Of a stretch of DNA of 64,000 nt, positions 33,097 to 42,117 are shown piece by piece. The DNA comes from Sulfurimonas sp. (GTDB lineage Bacteria > Campylobacterota > Campylobacteria > Campylobacterales > Sulfurimonadaceae): contig NZ_CP093397.1 in assembly GCF_029027585.1 (NCBI RefSeq), positions 496,001-560,000 on the forward strand, given 5' to 3'. Numbering within the stretch: the stretch's first letter is position 1; each line of letters begins with the position of its first letter. Under the pieces are notes generated by a model, which ran no database searches, was not told the origin of the DNA, and was given only the letters and a program-made list of their open reading frames with translations. The translations under genes and the position numbers were made by a program.

Positions 33097-33525
33097 TTAC
33101 ACTCTCACTTCCAAGATAGCTGAGTTCTTAGATGCTACTTTTTGATAACCTTGCATTTCAGTAGGAACAATTTTTTCTAAAAAATTATTATATAAATTGC
33201 TTACAACTAAAACCAATCTTGCATAATGCTTATTTACATCTCTTAGATTATTTAGTTCTACTTTTAAATCATCAAGCAGTAGATGTTGTTCTTCGCTAAG
33301 GAGTTTTGGTAAATCCATATCAGGATTTTGTGTCATTAAGGATGATATTTCATGGTCAATCATCGCTTTTTTAGTCTCAAAACTTTTTAGTTTTTCTTCT
33401 TTAAGTGATAATCTATCAAATTGAGGATCATTTTTAGCCTCTTTTATATCATCTATATCAGACTCTGTAATTTTAATTAAGTCCCGTAAATCTTTTAGGG
33501 CACTTTGTAAATGGTGCGACAACAT
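33097..33525 (-). CDS. flgN: FlgN-like flagellar export chaperone
   Basis: A 142-residue, mostly helical, acidic protein with long coiled segments (residues 1-50 and 85-115). Its size and position between flgM and flgK fit FlgN, the chaperone of FlgK and FlgL. Sequence identity within this family is low, so context carries much of the call. Confidence 0.68.
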   Translation of the reverse strand: MLSHHLQSALKDLRDLIKITESDIDDIKEAKNDPQFDRLSLKEEKLKSFETKKAMIDHEISSLMTQNPDMDLPKLLSEEQHLLLDDLKVELNNLRDVNKHYARLVLVVSNLYNNFLEKIVPTEMQGYQKVASKNSAILEVRV

Positions 33526-33545
33526 CTTAAACCTCTATCTTAACT

Positions 33546-33758
33546 TTAAACCTGTAGTAACTCTTCGGCTATCTTTTGCGAAAGAGCTTCTAGGTTAATC
33601 TTATACTCACCAGAATCAAGAGCTTCTTTAATTCTCTCCACCTTGCTTGTATCACCTTGTTTTGAAATATTCGTCTGAGTTTTGTCAGTTTCTTTGGATT
33701 CTCCAAAGTTACTAGCATAAGCACTACGAACCGCTGAACTATTTAGTTGCGAAATCAT
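33546..33758 (-). CDS. flgM: Anti-sigma-28 factor FlgM
   Basis: The 70-residue protein has a disordered N-terminal half and a C-terminal sigma-binding helix region: VERIKEALDSGEYKINLEALSQKIAEELL. It holds FliA inactive until the hook is complete. AAGGA precedes the ATG, and a candidate sigma-28 promoter lies 45-70 bases upstream, which would give the usual feedback loop. Confidence 0.88.
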   Translation of the reverse strand: MISQLNSSAVRSAYASNFGESKETDKTQTNISKQGDTSKVERIKEALDSGEYKINLEALSQKIAEELLQV

Positions 33759-33802
33759 AATTTATCCTTCTTTTGTCCATATAAACTTTATATTATACAG
33801 CT

Positions 33803-33829
33803 ATATCGACAAATAGATAAAAAACTTCA
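33803..33829 (-). promoter_or_regulatory. Candidate sigma-28 promoter of flgM
   Basis: On the minus strand TGAAGTTT (33822-33829) is followed after 11 bases by GTCGATAT (33803-33810). This differs from TAAAGTTT-N11-GCCGATAA at three positions with correct spacing. A TATAAT-like hexamer a few bases downstream (33791-33797) could serve sigma-70 as well. Confidence 0.5.
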
Positions 33830-34132
33830 ATTTTTTCTAGATAAAAAATCGTACAACATCTCAGAAAACCCGAAGCTTCCAGCACTTGCTTTTGCTAGTT
33901 CATCTCTGTACATTGACTTATATATTTTATCACCTGGATCGTTTTGTTCTGAAAAAAGATTTTTCTCATCTTTCATCGCATTATCCATAAGCATTTTGAT
34001 AATTATTGACTCAAATGCATCTGTTTGCTCCTTTAATTTTGCATCTTCTAAATTGGAATCAATTTTTGGAATTGCTAAGTTTTGTGTCATTAACTTAGCT
34101 TGCATATTAATTGAGTTAGTTCCGTACATCAT
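33827..34132 (-). CDS. flgJ: FlgJ-type rod-binding protein (short, no muramidase domain)
   Basis: The 101 residues cover only the FlgJ N-terminal rod-capping domain: AFESIIIKMLMDNAMKDEKNL and GDKIYKSMYRDELAKA. The peptidoglycan hydrolase domain found in enterobacterial FlgJ is absent, as is normal in Campylobacterota, where a separate enzyme cuts the wall. It lies seven bases after flgI. It helps rod assembly across the periplasm. Confidence 0.88.
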   Translation of the reverse strand: MMYGTNSINMQAKLMTQNLAIPKIDSNLEDAKLKEQTDAFESIIIKMLMDNAMKDEKNLFSEQNDPGDKIYKSMYRDELAKASAGSFGFSEMLYDFLSRKN

Positions 34133-34139
34133 CTCCTCC

Positions 34140-35186
34140 TTATATTACTTTTAATTCTGCTGCGATACTACCAGCAACTTTCATAGCTTCTAAAATAGAT
34201 ATTATGTCTTTAGGAGTAGCTCCTAATTTTTGAAGTGAACGAACTACATTTGCCACAGTTGTTGTCCCTGTTTTTGTATAAATCTCATTTTGATTTAATC
34301 CAATAACCAAATCTTTATCAACAACCATTGAGCCCTCAGGCTGTGAAACTGTATCTTGAGCAATGATTTTTATAGTTATATCTCCGTGAGTCAAAACAAC
34401 TGGTTTAACTTCTATATCTACTCCAGCTATAATTGTTCCTGTTCTCTCATTTATAATGATTCTACTCTTTGGAGTATAAACCATATCTATATCTTGAATC
34501 TCTGCTAAAAACTCTATCATACTTTTGTTTTTAGGTCTTTTAAGCCTAATGGTTCTAGGGTCCATTGCAACAGCAACTTGAGTGTTATAAACATTATTGA
34601 TGGCTTTTTGAATTGCTACACTATTTCTAAAGTTATGCTCTTTTAAAGATAAAGTCACATACTCCTGATGGTATAGGTCAATATGTATCTCACGCTCTAC
34701 ATAGCCACCTTCAAAAACGATGCCAGATGTTGGATGAGATTCACTTCCTGCACCTCTAGAATTTTTACCACCAATACTTACAGAACCTTGAGCAAGTGCA
34801 TAGATCTTACCATCAACCCCTTTTAAAGGTGTCATTAAAAGTGTTCCACCTTCTAAAGACTTTGCATCTCCAATAGAAGAAACTGTTATATCAAACTTAT
34901 CACCTTGACGAGCAAATGCTCCAAGGCTTCCAGTTACAACAACAGCCGCAACATTTTTTGATTTTATATCGATTGGATTCATATCAATATTCATAGCTTT
35001 TAACATGTTTGAGATAGACTGAAGAGTAAACTTAGATGTTGTACCATCACCAGTTTTTTTAAGACCAACAACCAAAGAGTAACCTATGATTTGATTATCA
35101 CGAACTCCGACAACATTAGCAACATCAGTAATTTTTGTAGCAAAAACAGTAGTCATTGCAAGTAGTAGTAAAATAATCGTTTTCAT
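34140..35186 (-). CDS. flgI: Flagellar P-ring protein
   Basis: The 348-residue protein has a signal peptide (LLLLAMTTVFA) and the conserved start ITDVANVVGVRDNQIIGY, then GLVVGL-type VVGLKKTGDGT and late LVIGLNQNEIYTKTGTTTVA. It forms the periplasmic ring around the rod. It leads the flgI-J-M-N-K run, with flgM likely having its own promoter. Confidence 0.95.
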   Translation of the reverse strand: MKTIILLLLAMTTVFATKITDVANVVGVRDNQIIGYSLVVGLKKTGDGTTSKFTLQSISNMLKAMNIDMNPIDIKSKNVAAVVVTGSLGAFARQGDKFDITVSSIGDAKSLEGGTLLMTPLKGVDGKIYALAQGSVSIGGKNSRGAGSESHPTSGIVFEGGYVEREIHIDLYHQEYVTLSLKEHNFRNSVAIQKAINNVYNTQVAVAMDPRTIRLKRPKNKSMIEFLAEIQDIDMVYTPKSRIIINERTGTIIAGVDIEVKPVVLTHGDITIKIIAQDTVSQPEGSMVVDKDLVIGLNQNEIYTKTGTTTVANVVRSLQKLGATPKDIISILEAMKVAGSIAAELKVI

Positions 35187-35221
35187 AGCTAGTCCTTTAA
35201 CTAGCTAATAGTTAGCAACTC

Positions 35222-35821
35222 CTATTCCACATTAGCATCTAAATAGGTAAGAGTTGTATTTCCAAACTTTTTAGATTTTTTCTTTTTGTAGTTGCCTATG
35301 TTTTGTGGTATTTCTAAACCTGTCATGTGTTCTATGATTATTAGGTTTGACAACTCAGTTGGAATAGACTTTATAAGTAAAAGCATTTTGTCATAAATAT
35401 CTTCCATACCTTCTCGGATGCTAAAAGGTGGGTCGATGTAAAAATATGCTATTTGATTATTTTTCTTTAAAGTCGAAATCACAGCTTTAATATTCTCAAA
35501 ACTATCTCCACTAAAAATTTCACAAGCAGATGCATCCGTTTTTGAGATATTTTCTTTTAAAACCTTTATGACATCTTTGTCTTTTTCCATAAAAATGATG
35601 TTGTTAGCTCCTCGACTAAGGGCTTCAAGTCCTATCGAGCCACTTCCTGAAAAAACTTCCACAAAGGTAGCATCTATGATATCAAACTGAATAGTATTAA
35701 AAAAAGATTCAAGAACTATGGATTTTGAAGAACGAGTAGTTATTTTTGATGGAAGTTTTAAAACTGTATTTTTAAATTTACCAGAAACTATTTTTTTTGT
35801 AAGTTGTTTATTACTTTTCAT
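35222..35821 (-). CDS. rsmD: 16S rRNA (guanine-N2) methyltransferase RsmD
   Basis: Methylates G966 of 16S rRNA in the 30S subunit. The 199-residue protein has N-terminal KIVSGKFKN, SAM motif EVFSGSGSIGLEALSRGA, and catalytic IDPPF (an N/DPPY variant). It overlaps the end of the preceding small gene by 11 bases, so the two are likely co-translated. Confidence 0.88.
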   Translation of the reverse strand: MKSNKQLTKKIVSGKFKNTVLKLPSKITTRSSKSIVLESFFNTIQFDIIDATFVEVFSGSGSIGLEALSRGANNIIFMEKDKDVIKVLKENISKTDASACEIFSGDSFENIKAVISTLKKNNQIAYFYIDPPFSIREGMEDIYDKMLLLIKSIPTELSNLIIIEHMTGLEIPQNIGNYKKKKSKKFGNTTLTYLDANVE

Positions 35822-36179
35822 AAAATGCTTTTACTGCTTTTATTATATTTTGCTGGTATTCTTTAGTTAACAAGTCTATTCTTTTTTCTAAAATATGAAA
35901 GTTAGCATTTCCTTGAGGTTCAAACTTTTGTTCTTGCACTTGCTTTGGAGATATACTTTCATATCTATTTTCAAGTGCTAAAATAAGAGCAGACTTTGAA
36001 AATGGCTTGATTAAATCTGCATCTTTTTCTTTTCCAATGTAAAAACTTCTCTCATCATCAGCAACTTTAAAATCCCTAACAACAATGTCACACTGTTTTA
36101 TAGAACTAAGATGAGAAGCTAAAAATAGTTCTAATGACTTTTGTAATAATGGTGACTTACACTCAACTGCTACTTTCAT
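35811..36179 (-). CDS. Conserved-looking small protein of unknown function
   Basis: The 122-residue soluble protein has no signal peptide or membrane segment. The N-terminal MKVAVECKSPLLQKSLELFL and the following ISLKQCDIVVRDF-like strand suggest a receiver-like alternation of strands and helices, without the phosphoacceptor residues. I do not recognise a family. It overlaps both neighbours: four bases with the exonuclease-like gene and 11 with rsmD. Confidence 0.65.
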   Translation of the reverse strand: MKVAVECKSPLLQKSLELFLASHLSSIKQCDIVVRDFKVADDERSFYIGKEKDADLIKPFSKSALILALENRYESISPKQVQEQKFEPQGNANFHILEKRIDLLTKEYQQNIIKAVKAFYEK

Positions 36180-36871
36180 AAAATACTCCCTAAATGATAC
36201 TCAATACTATATCTTAAATCTTCATCTAAATCTACAACATAACTTAGCATCCACTCTAAGTAACCTCGGTCACACATAGAAATCTCTTCTATATAACGCC
36301 CACTATATTTTCCAAATTCAAATTTTTCAAGCAATACTTTTTGAAAACTCAGTTTAGTAAAATCTCTTTTAGTATCCATTTCTTTGAGATATTCATAAAG
36401 ATTTTTTACTACTTTAGCATTGTCTAAAGCATTATAAGCATCTAGACTTTTTTCCTCTTTTTTATATAGTTTTAACTCATATCTTAAAAACTGTAATGAA
36501 AACATTTCACATTCGGGAACTAGATGCTTAGTAACTCTTAGAGTATCTATAACTTCTCCTAAAAAACTAAAACCAGCATTTTGGAGCATACTTAAATCAA
36601 ATTTTACATTATGCCCTATAATAATGCTAGATGCTCTGTTATGTTTTAAAAGAAATTTATATGTTTCACTGTCCTTGAGGTTCACTTTATTTTTTAGCAT
36701 TTCGGTTGTGATATGGTTGATACTCGAGGCAATTGAAGGTACTTTTTTTCCTTCATTTACTAACTCAAACATAGTTGTTATTTGTTCATCTTCAACAGCG
36801 ACTAAACCCATAGAGATTATTTTATCTTTTACTTCTAAACCTGTTGTTTGAACATCAATAAAAATCAACAT
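36176..36871 (-). CDS. DnaQ-type exonuclease-fold protein with altered active site and DUF3820-like tail
   Basis: Residues 1-165 follow the DEDDh exonuclease layout: FIDVQTTGL at the position of DxETTG, HNVKFDLSML (matching HNxxFD), and AYNALDNAKVV at the position of AHxALxDA. Thus the catalytic Glu is Gln and the His is Tyr, while three Asp positions remain. The tail EFGKYSGRYIEEI..GYLEWML resembles the small FGKYKG domain (DUF3820-like) found in similar proteins. It may bind rather than cut nucleic acid. The start overlaps the upstream membrane-protein gene by seven bases. Confidence 0.75.
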   Translation of the reverse strand: MLIFIDVQTTGLEVKDKIISMGLVAVEDEQITTMFELVNEGKKVPSIASSINHITTEMLKNKVNLKDSETYKFLLKHNRASSIIIGHNVKFDLSMLQNAGFSFLGEVIDTLRVTKHLVPECEMFSLQFLRYELKLYKKEEKSLDAYNALDNAKVVKNLYEYLKEMDTKRDFTKLSFQKVLLEKFEFGKYSGRYIEEISMCDRGYLEWMLSYVVDLDEDLRYSIEYHLGSIL

Positions 36872-37404
36872 TTAACTATCTTAACTCTTTTGCATCTATG
36901 CGACATAATCATAAAAGAAAAGTATCCACTTATTAAAATAAAAGCAAATAACCAGTAGATGCTAAACCATGAAAACACGCTGTGAAGTGATGTAAAGATA
37001 TATGTATATACTAAAGATAAAATCATCAATGAACCAACTAACCATATCATCAGCATAAACCACTTTCTCCATACTTTAACTATATCCCCATATCCAATAT
37101 CTTCAAGAACATCTTTCATGTCACATGAGTAAAGTTTAAGTTCATACCCTGCGATTTTTGTATTAAATATATACTTTAAAGCCCTAAACAGTGCTATAAG
37201 AAGAGTTAAACTCCAAGAGATTGGAAACCAAAATATAAAAACATTTTTAAGTGCCAAATAAACTTCACTGTTTAAAGTTGGTAAATCTTGGCTCAGGTAA
37301 GTATATATAGTTATGATAAAAGAAAGTGTAGATGCTAAAATAATACTGCATAAACTTACACGTACAAGCCATCTAAGCCATAAAAAAAAGTAAAATTTAT
37401 GCAT
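36865..37404 (-). CDS. Four-helix membrane protein of unknown function
   Basis: The 179-residue protein has hydrophobic segments near residues 15-35, 48-68, 112-132 and 145-168, with a soluble stretch between the second and third. The N-terminal [16 protein letters not shown] is basic and aromatic. No family is recognised. It overlaps the upstream gene by eight bases and the exonuclease-like gene by seven, so it belongs to a compact operon. Confidence 0.65.
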   Translation of the reverse strand: MHKFYFFLWLRWLVRVSLCSIILASTLSFIITIYTYLSQDLPTLNSEVYLALKNVFIFWFPISWSLTLLIALFRALKYIFNTKIAGYELKLYSCDMKDVLEDIGYGDIVKVWRKWFMLMIWLVGSLMILSLVYTYIFTSLHSVFSWFSIYWLFAFILISGYFSFMIMSHRCKRVKIVKC

Positions 37405-37825
37405 CTTTTTTAAATTTGCCTAACATACCATAGTAATTTTCTAAACTCATAAAACTTTTCTCAAATCTATATCTTATGATAAACTCAACTATGTTATTTT
37501 TTAAGCCAACTTCAACATTTTGGGCCTTTCCAAAATAACCCAAAGATATATTTGTACTTTTTTTACTTGCATTTTTATCATAACTTATTGCTAAGATTTG
37601 AAGATATTTTCCTTTTTTTATCTCACCTAAATTTTCATCTAAAAGTGAGGCACCAGAGAGATTTATTGCTTTAAAATTAAACAAATCAGAAAAATTTTCT
37701 AACTTTTCATCAAGGTAAAGTTTTTCATATAAAGCTTGTAAAATCTTCATATTTTCTTGTCTTGTAGTTTCATAAGAAGAAATCTTGTTTGTTAATTTTT
37801 TTAATCTCTCAAGTGCCGAACTCAT
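37397..37825 (-). CDS. Small soluble protein of unknown function
   Basis: The 142-residue protein begins with a helical, charged segment ([19 protein letters not shown]) and has a beta-rich remainder. No motif that I recognise. It is the first gene of the 37.8 to 35.2 kb minus-strand run and is divergent from murA, with a 90-base gap between the two starts. AGGAGAAAC precedes the ATG. Confidence 0.65.
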   Translation of the reverse strand: MSSALERLKKLTNKISSYETTRQENMKILQALYEKLYLDEKLENFSDLFNFKAINLSGASLLDENLGEIKKGKYLQILAISYDKNASKKSTNISLGYFGKAQNVEVGLKNNIVEFIIRYRFEKSFMSLENYYGMLGKFKKDA

Positions 37826-37915
37826 AATGTTTCTCCTGCTTATATATACTTAGAAGTATATCAAAAAAGGTTTCTTTTAGCTATAATTTCATTAATTAAA
37901 ACACAAGAGAGTTAT

Positions 37916-39178
37916 ATGGATTATTTACGGATAAAAAAAGTTGAATCTTTAAGTGGAAATATCAAAATATCTGGTGCTAAAAATGCCTCTCTTCCTTTGA
38001 TTGCAATGACTATTCTTGCAAAAAATAGTGTTCATATAAAAAACTTACCAAAAGTTGCTGATATAAAAACACTTTTAAAACTTCTCTCAAATCTTGGTGC
38101 TAATTGTGACTTTCATGATGACAAAGTTGTTGTGGACACATCTACACTAACACAAACAAAAGCAACTTATGACATTGTAAAAACCATGAGAGCATCTATC
38201 TTAGTTTTAGGACCTATCTTAACTCGTTTTGGTCATTGTGAAGTTTCTTTACCTGGTGGCTGTGCCATAGGACAAAGACCTGTTGACTTGCACTTAAAAG
38301 CTCTAGAGCAAATGGGTGCAATAATTGACATAAAATCTGGTTACATTGAAGCAACTGCTCCAAATGGCTTAAAAGGCTGTGATATCATTTTTGATAAAAT
38401 TACTGTTACAGGAACTGCAAACATTATTATGGCTGCTGCTTTAGCACAGGGCAAAACAACCCTAACAAACGCAGCAAGAGAACCTGAGGTTGTTCAACTT
38501 TGTGAAGTTTTAAATAACAGTGGAGTAGAAATAGAAGGAATTGGAACTGCTATTTTAACTATCCATGGAAGTAACTCTAAATTACTAAATATTAAAGAAT
38601 TTTCAGTTATCCCTGACCGTATAGAAGCTGGAACTTACCTTTGTGCGGGAGCAATAAGTAGAGATGAGTTAACTTTAACAAGTGTAAATGCCAAGCATCT
38701 AGGCGCTGTCTTATCAAAACTTGAAGAGATGGGAAGCAGTTTTACAATCACAAAAGACACGATAACTATCCACCCTTCTAAAATAATAAAACCCGTAAAA
38801 ATAGTAACTCAAGAGTACCCTGCTTTTCCAACAGATATGCAAGCTCAATTTTTAGCACTTGCAACTCAAGCTGATGGCACTTCGATTATTGAAGAAAGAC
38901 TATTTGAAAACAGATTTATGCATGTAAGTGAGCTTCAAAGAATGGGAGCGGATATATCTTTAAATGGACATGTTGCTACTATTAATGGTGGGACAAAACT
39001 AAGTGGAACCGATGTAATGGCAACTGACTTAAGAGCATCTAGCGCTCTTGTTCTTGCTGCTCTTGTTGCAGATGGAGTCACAAATGTGCATCGCATCTAT
39101 CATCTTGACCGTGGATATGATGCTCTAGAGAAAAAGCTTGAAGCTGTTGGAGCAAATGTTAAAAGACTTAAAGAGTAG
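37916..39178 (+). CDS. murA: UDP-N-acetylglucosamine 1-carboxyvinyltransferase
   Basis: First committed step of peptidoglycan synthesis, adding enolpyruvate from PEP to UDP-GlcNAc. The 420-residue protein has GAKNASLPL with Lys22-Asn23, and [12 protein letters not shown] with the PEP-binding Cys116, so the fosfomycin-sensitive form is expected. Late [16 protein letters not shown] is typical. It is the only plus-strand gene between 8 kb of minus-strand genes and ends one base before the convergent hspR stop. Confidence 0.96.
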   Translation: MDYLRIKKVESLSGNIKISGAKNASLPLIAMTILAKNSVHIKNLPKVADIKTLLKLLSNLGANCDFHDDKVVVDTSTLTQTKATYDIVKTMRASILVLGPILTRFGHCEVSLPGGCAIGQRPVDLHLKALEQMGAIIDIKSGYIEATAPNGLKGCDIIFDKITVTGTANIIMAAALAQGKTTLTNAAREPEVVQLCEVLNNSGVEIEGIGTAILTIHGSNSKLLNIKEFSVIPDRIEAGTYLCAGAISRDELTLTSVNAKHLGAVLSKLEEMGSSFTITKDTITIHPSKIIKPVKIVTQEYPAFPTDMQAQFLALATQADGTSIIEERLFENRFMHVSELQRMGADISLNGHVATINGGTKLSGTDVMATDLRASSALVLAALVADGVTNVHRIYHLDRGYDALEKKLEAVGANVKRLKE

Positions 39179-39179
39179 T

Positions 39180-39557
39180 TTACTCTTCAAAGATTATCAT
39201 CTCATAAATTGATTTTTTTGTAACTAAAGCCTTATCTGGAGATACAGAGTGTGTGTTTTGAGCGAGTGAAACTTCATGACGAAGCTCTGCTATCTCTGTT
39301 TCCATGCCATCTACATTTTCTTTTAGTCTAAGTATGATATCAACACCCGCCAAATTAACACCCAGTTCACGAGTAAGTCTTAGTATGAGTTTTATTCTAT
39401 CAATATCTCTTTGTGAATACAATCTTATGCGACCATTTGAACGAGATGGACATACCAAATTTTCACGCTCATACTGTCTAAGAGTTTGAGGGTGTATTTC
39501 TAAAATTTTTGCTACGATACTTATGAGATAAACTGGTTCGTCATATTTATGTATCAT
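39180..39557 (-). CDS. hspR: Heat-shock repressor HspR (MerR family)
   Basis: The 125-residue protein has a MerR helix-turn-helix: VYLISIVAKILEIHPQTLRQ followed by the wing YERENLVCPSRSNGRIRLYS, then a helical tail. HspR represses chaperone genes by binding HAIR inverted repeats. It follows cbpA by 12 bases, the known cbpA-hspR operon of this phylum, and a HAIR-like site overlaps the operon promoter, so it very likely represses itself. Confidence 0.92.
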   Translation of the reverse strand: MIHKYDEPVYLISIVAKILEIHPQTLRQYERENLVCPSRSNGRIRLYSQRDIDRIKLILRLTRELGVNLAGVDIILRLKENVDGMETEIAELRHEVSLAQNTHSVSPDKALVTKKSIYEMIIFEE

Positions 39558-39569
39558 TATAAACTCCTC

Positions 39570-40430
39570 TTACTCTTTAGGTAATTTTTCTTTCATTATA
39601 TCTACTAACTTTTTATCAAGTTCATCAATAACTGGTAAGATAATGTTTGCTTCAAGATATAAATTACCACGAACTTTTGTTTTTCTATTCATAGCTCCCA
39701 TCTCTTTTACGCGAAAGCGTTGTCCATTTTTAGTATTTTGAGGAACTTTTAGTTTTATCTCTTTTTCTAATGTTTTTATTGCAATTTTATCGCCAAAAAG
39801 TGCAGCGTACAAAGGTACATCAAAAGATTTGATTAAATCATCATCTTCTCTGATGTACTCAGGGTTAGATGCAACTTGAATCTTTAAAAATAAATCCCCT
39901 GCTCTTCCACCTTGAGCATGACCTTTTCCTTTAACCCGCATCTTCTCTCCACTCTTAACTCCAGCAGGGATTTTAATGTCAAATCTCTCACCATTTACAG
40001 ATACAGAATGGGAACCACCTAAAATAGATACACTAAAAGGAATAGTAACACTTGTTTCAATATCTAAGTTTGCTTGTTGTTGGAAACCTCCACCAAAACC
40101 GCCAAATCCACCACCGCCGCCACCGCCAGCGAACATTTGTCTTAGTATGTCATCTAAATCACCTTGTCCGCCACGACCATGTGAACGAGAAAAATCATGG
40201 AAATTTTGACCACCGAACATACTGTCACCATGCATGTCGTACTGTTGTTTTTTCTCTTTATCACTTAAGATTTCATATGCAGAGTTTATCTCTTTGAACT
40301 TATCTTCTGCACCTTTATCTTTATTTACATCAGGGTGATATTGTCTTGCTAGTTTTCTATAAGCTTTTTTTATTTCCGATTCACTTGCACCTTCATTGAT
40401 TTCAAGTGTCTTGTATAATGATTTTGCCAT
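39570..40430 (-). CDS. cbpA: DnaJ-like co-chaperone CbpA
   Basis: The 286-residue protein has an N-terminal J domain (LARQYHPDVNKD with HPD), a Gly/Phe-rich linker (about residues 95-118, with GGGGGGGFGGFGG), and two beta-sandwich substrate domains. The zinc-finger of DnaJ is missing, which makes it the CbpA class. It stimulates DnaK. First gene of the cbpA-hspR operon. Confidence 0.92.
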   Translation of the reverse strand: MAKSLYKTLEINEGASESEIKKAYRKLARQYHPDVNKDKGAEDKFKEINSAYEILSDKEKKQQYDMHGDSMFGGQNFHDFSRSHGRGGQGDLDDILRQMFAGGGGGGGFGGFGGGFQQQANLDIETSVTIPFSVSILGGSHSVSVNGERFDIKIPAGVKSGEKMRVKGKGHAQGGRAGDLFLKIQVASNPEYIREDDDLIKSFDVPLYAALFGDKIAIKTLEKEIKLKVPQNTKNGQRFRVKEMGAMNRKTKVRGNLYLEANIILPVIDELDKKLVDIMKEKLPKE

Positions 40431-40481
40431 TATTATTTTGTCCTAAATTTATATTAAAATGTATTTGTATATTTAAGTGTG

Positions 40482-40516
40482 ATTATATCATAAGGGTTGA
40501 GTGGATGTCAATCAAG
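40482..40516 (-). promoter_or_regulatory. cbpA-hspR promoter with HAIR operator
   Basis: On the minus strand TTGACA (40506-40511) and TATAAT (40482-40487) are 18 bases apart. The plus strand at 40496-40516 reads GTTGAGT-N7-AATCAAG, two mismatches from the HspR consensus CTTGAGT-N7-ACTCAAG, and covers the -35. Bound HspR would block polymerase directly. Confidence 0.72.
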
Positions 40517-40524
40517 TACGAGAA

Positions 40525-41595
40525 TTAATCTCTCGTACTCTTTACTGCAGTTAAAAGTTCTTTAAAGCCTATGTCACTTGACATTTCAACATCTTTTAAT
40601 CTATCAGATACTTTATTTCGTTCATGATTAAGACTATATTTTAAAGTCTCTTGTAAACCTTTATGAACATTAGTATGATGTTTAACAATACTATTTAATA
40701 ATGAATTTCCTTGAAGAAATCCATTCGATGCTACTGTAAACCATTGAGCAAACCTACAACTATTCTCATCTGTTATTGTTACAGAAGAATCATTTATCAA
40801 TGCTTCATATACAGATAACTTTAGTAAAATATGGTCAATTTTACCATTACTTACATGAAGCTCATTTGTTACTACATTAGTTTTATTTTTAATAGTTATG
40901 CTATTGACATTTACTTCAGCAATATTTTCATTAAAAGAAGAAAGTATTTTCATAACAGAAGATGATTCATTTAAAAAATCTTTAGATATTTCCATCATTG
41001 AATTAGAGTTTTGTTTTAAACCATTGATATTTATTTCAATTTCTTGTGTCGCTTTTTGAGTTCTCTCAGCCAATTTTCTCACTTCATCTGCAACAACAGC
41101 AAAACCTCTGCCATGTTCTCCAGCACGAGCTGCTTCTATAGCTGCATTTAATGCGAGTAAATTTGTTTGATCAGAAATATCCTTAATCAGACTAATTATA
41201 TCTGAAATAGAGTTAACACTATCATTCAAAGAGTTTGCATCATCGGAAAGAGTATTAGAATGAACTTGTATAATCTCAATATTATTTGCAATATTAACTG
41301 TTTCAGACTCAACACTGATCATTCTTTCGGTTGTTTTTTCATTTAATTCGTTGATTTCTTCTAAATCTGCAATATTATCTTCTATGGTGCCTTGTAAAAA
41401 ACCAACTCCACTCTCATAACTTTTAAGCAAAATTTCAACAATTTCAGAATTATTATCTACTTCTAAACCCTCATTTTTTAATGCTTCAAGTTCATTTATT
41501 TTTTGTACTAAAGCTGAGTTTTCAGACTCTAACTCTAAAAACTTTTTTTCATATTTAACGGTTATTTCTGCTATTTTTGCTGATGTTCCAAACAT
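40525..41595 (-). CDS. Soluble methyl-accepting chemotaxis protein with C-terminal CZB zinc domain
   Basis: The 356-residue protein has no membrane segment. A coiled coil (residues 5-35) leads to the signalling domain with the hairpin tip [20 protein letters not shown] and [20 protein letters not shown]. The C-terminal CZB domain has a His (IDHILLKL), the Cys in SCRFAQWF, and HHTNVH, the ligand set for zinc. CZB receptors such as TlpD sense oxidants or cytoplasmic redox state. It therefore probably steers motility by internal redox or energy state. It is monocistronic, with a 120-base gap to the HTH gene. Confidence 0.9.
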   Translation of the reverse strand: MFGTSAKIAEITVKYEKKFLELESENSALVQKINELEALKNEGLEVDNNSEIVEILLKSYESGVGFLQGTIEDNIADLEEINELNEKTTERMISVESETVNIANNIEIIQVHSNTLSDDANSLNDSVNSISDIISLIKDISDQTNLLALNAAIEAARAGEHGRGFAVVADEVRKLAERTQKATQEIEININGLKQNSNSMMEISKDFLNESSSVMKILSSFNENIAEVNVNSITIKNKTNVVTNELHVSNGKIDHILLKLSVYEALINDSSVTITDENSCRFAQWFTVASNGFLQGNSLLNSIVKHHTNVHKGLQETLKYSLNHERNKVSDRLKDVEMSSDIGFKELLTAVKSTRD

Positions 41596-41715
41596 TTATT
41601 ATTCCTTTTACTTATTCTAATACTTTACAACTTAGACAAATATAAATGTTGTCTTAAAAAGCACTTTTTATTCCTTAACATGCATCAACCGTGATAAAAA
41701 CGACTTTAAAATTTA

Positions 41716-41985
41716 TTATTGATTTTTTTCTTTTAACAAGTCAATCACATTAATATCTAAAGCTTTTGCTATTTTATAAATATGCTCTAAATTAAAGCGT
41801 CTACCTTTGGCATAGTTTTCTGCATTTGCATAAAAGGCAGATGATTTCTGTCCTATCATAAGAGCTAATTCTAATTGTGTCACGCCCTTATCCTGTCTAG
41901 CCTTTTTAATGTTTGAAGCAACAAGTTTAATAAAATCTTGAACTTCCTTATCCTCAGCTACACATAAATTTTCAAATATACTCAA
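41716..41985 (-). CDS. Small XRE-family DNA-binding regulator
   Basis: The 89-residue protein has a central Cro/C1-type helix-turn-helix (residues about 25-80): KARQDKGVTQLELALMIGQK then FYANAENYAKGRRFNLEHIYKI. The N-terminal segment is acidic. It is divergent from the GGDEF gene across 132 bases that hold a palindrome, so it may control that gene and itself. Confidence 0.78.
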   Translation of the reverse strand: MSIFENLCVAEDKEVQDFIKLVASNIKKARQDKGVTQLELALMIGQKSSAFYANAENYAKGRRFNLEHIYKIAKALDINVIDLLKEKNQ

Positions 41986-42050
41986 TATTTATTCCTTAAT
42001 ATTAATTTGTAATTAAATTAATAATATTTTAAATTATATGTAGTTACAAT

Positions 42051-42086
42051 CTATAAGACAATTATCTATAAGCTATTAGCTCATAG
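42051..42086. promoter_or_regulatory. Candidate operator between HTH gene and GGDEF gene
   Basis: CTATAAG occurs at 42051-42057 and again at 42066-42072, where it forms the left side of a 21-base near-palindrome centred on AGCTATTAGCT (42066-42086). The symmetry and position suggest binding by the divergent XRE protein. Two off-centre mismatched pairs (positions 5 and 17) lower certainty. Confidence 0.4.
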
Positions 42087-42117
42087 ACTAATAAAGGTAG
42101 AGTCTATTTTTGATGCA

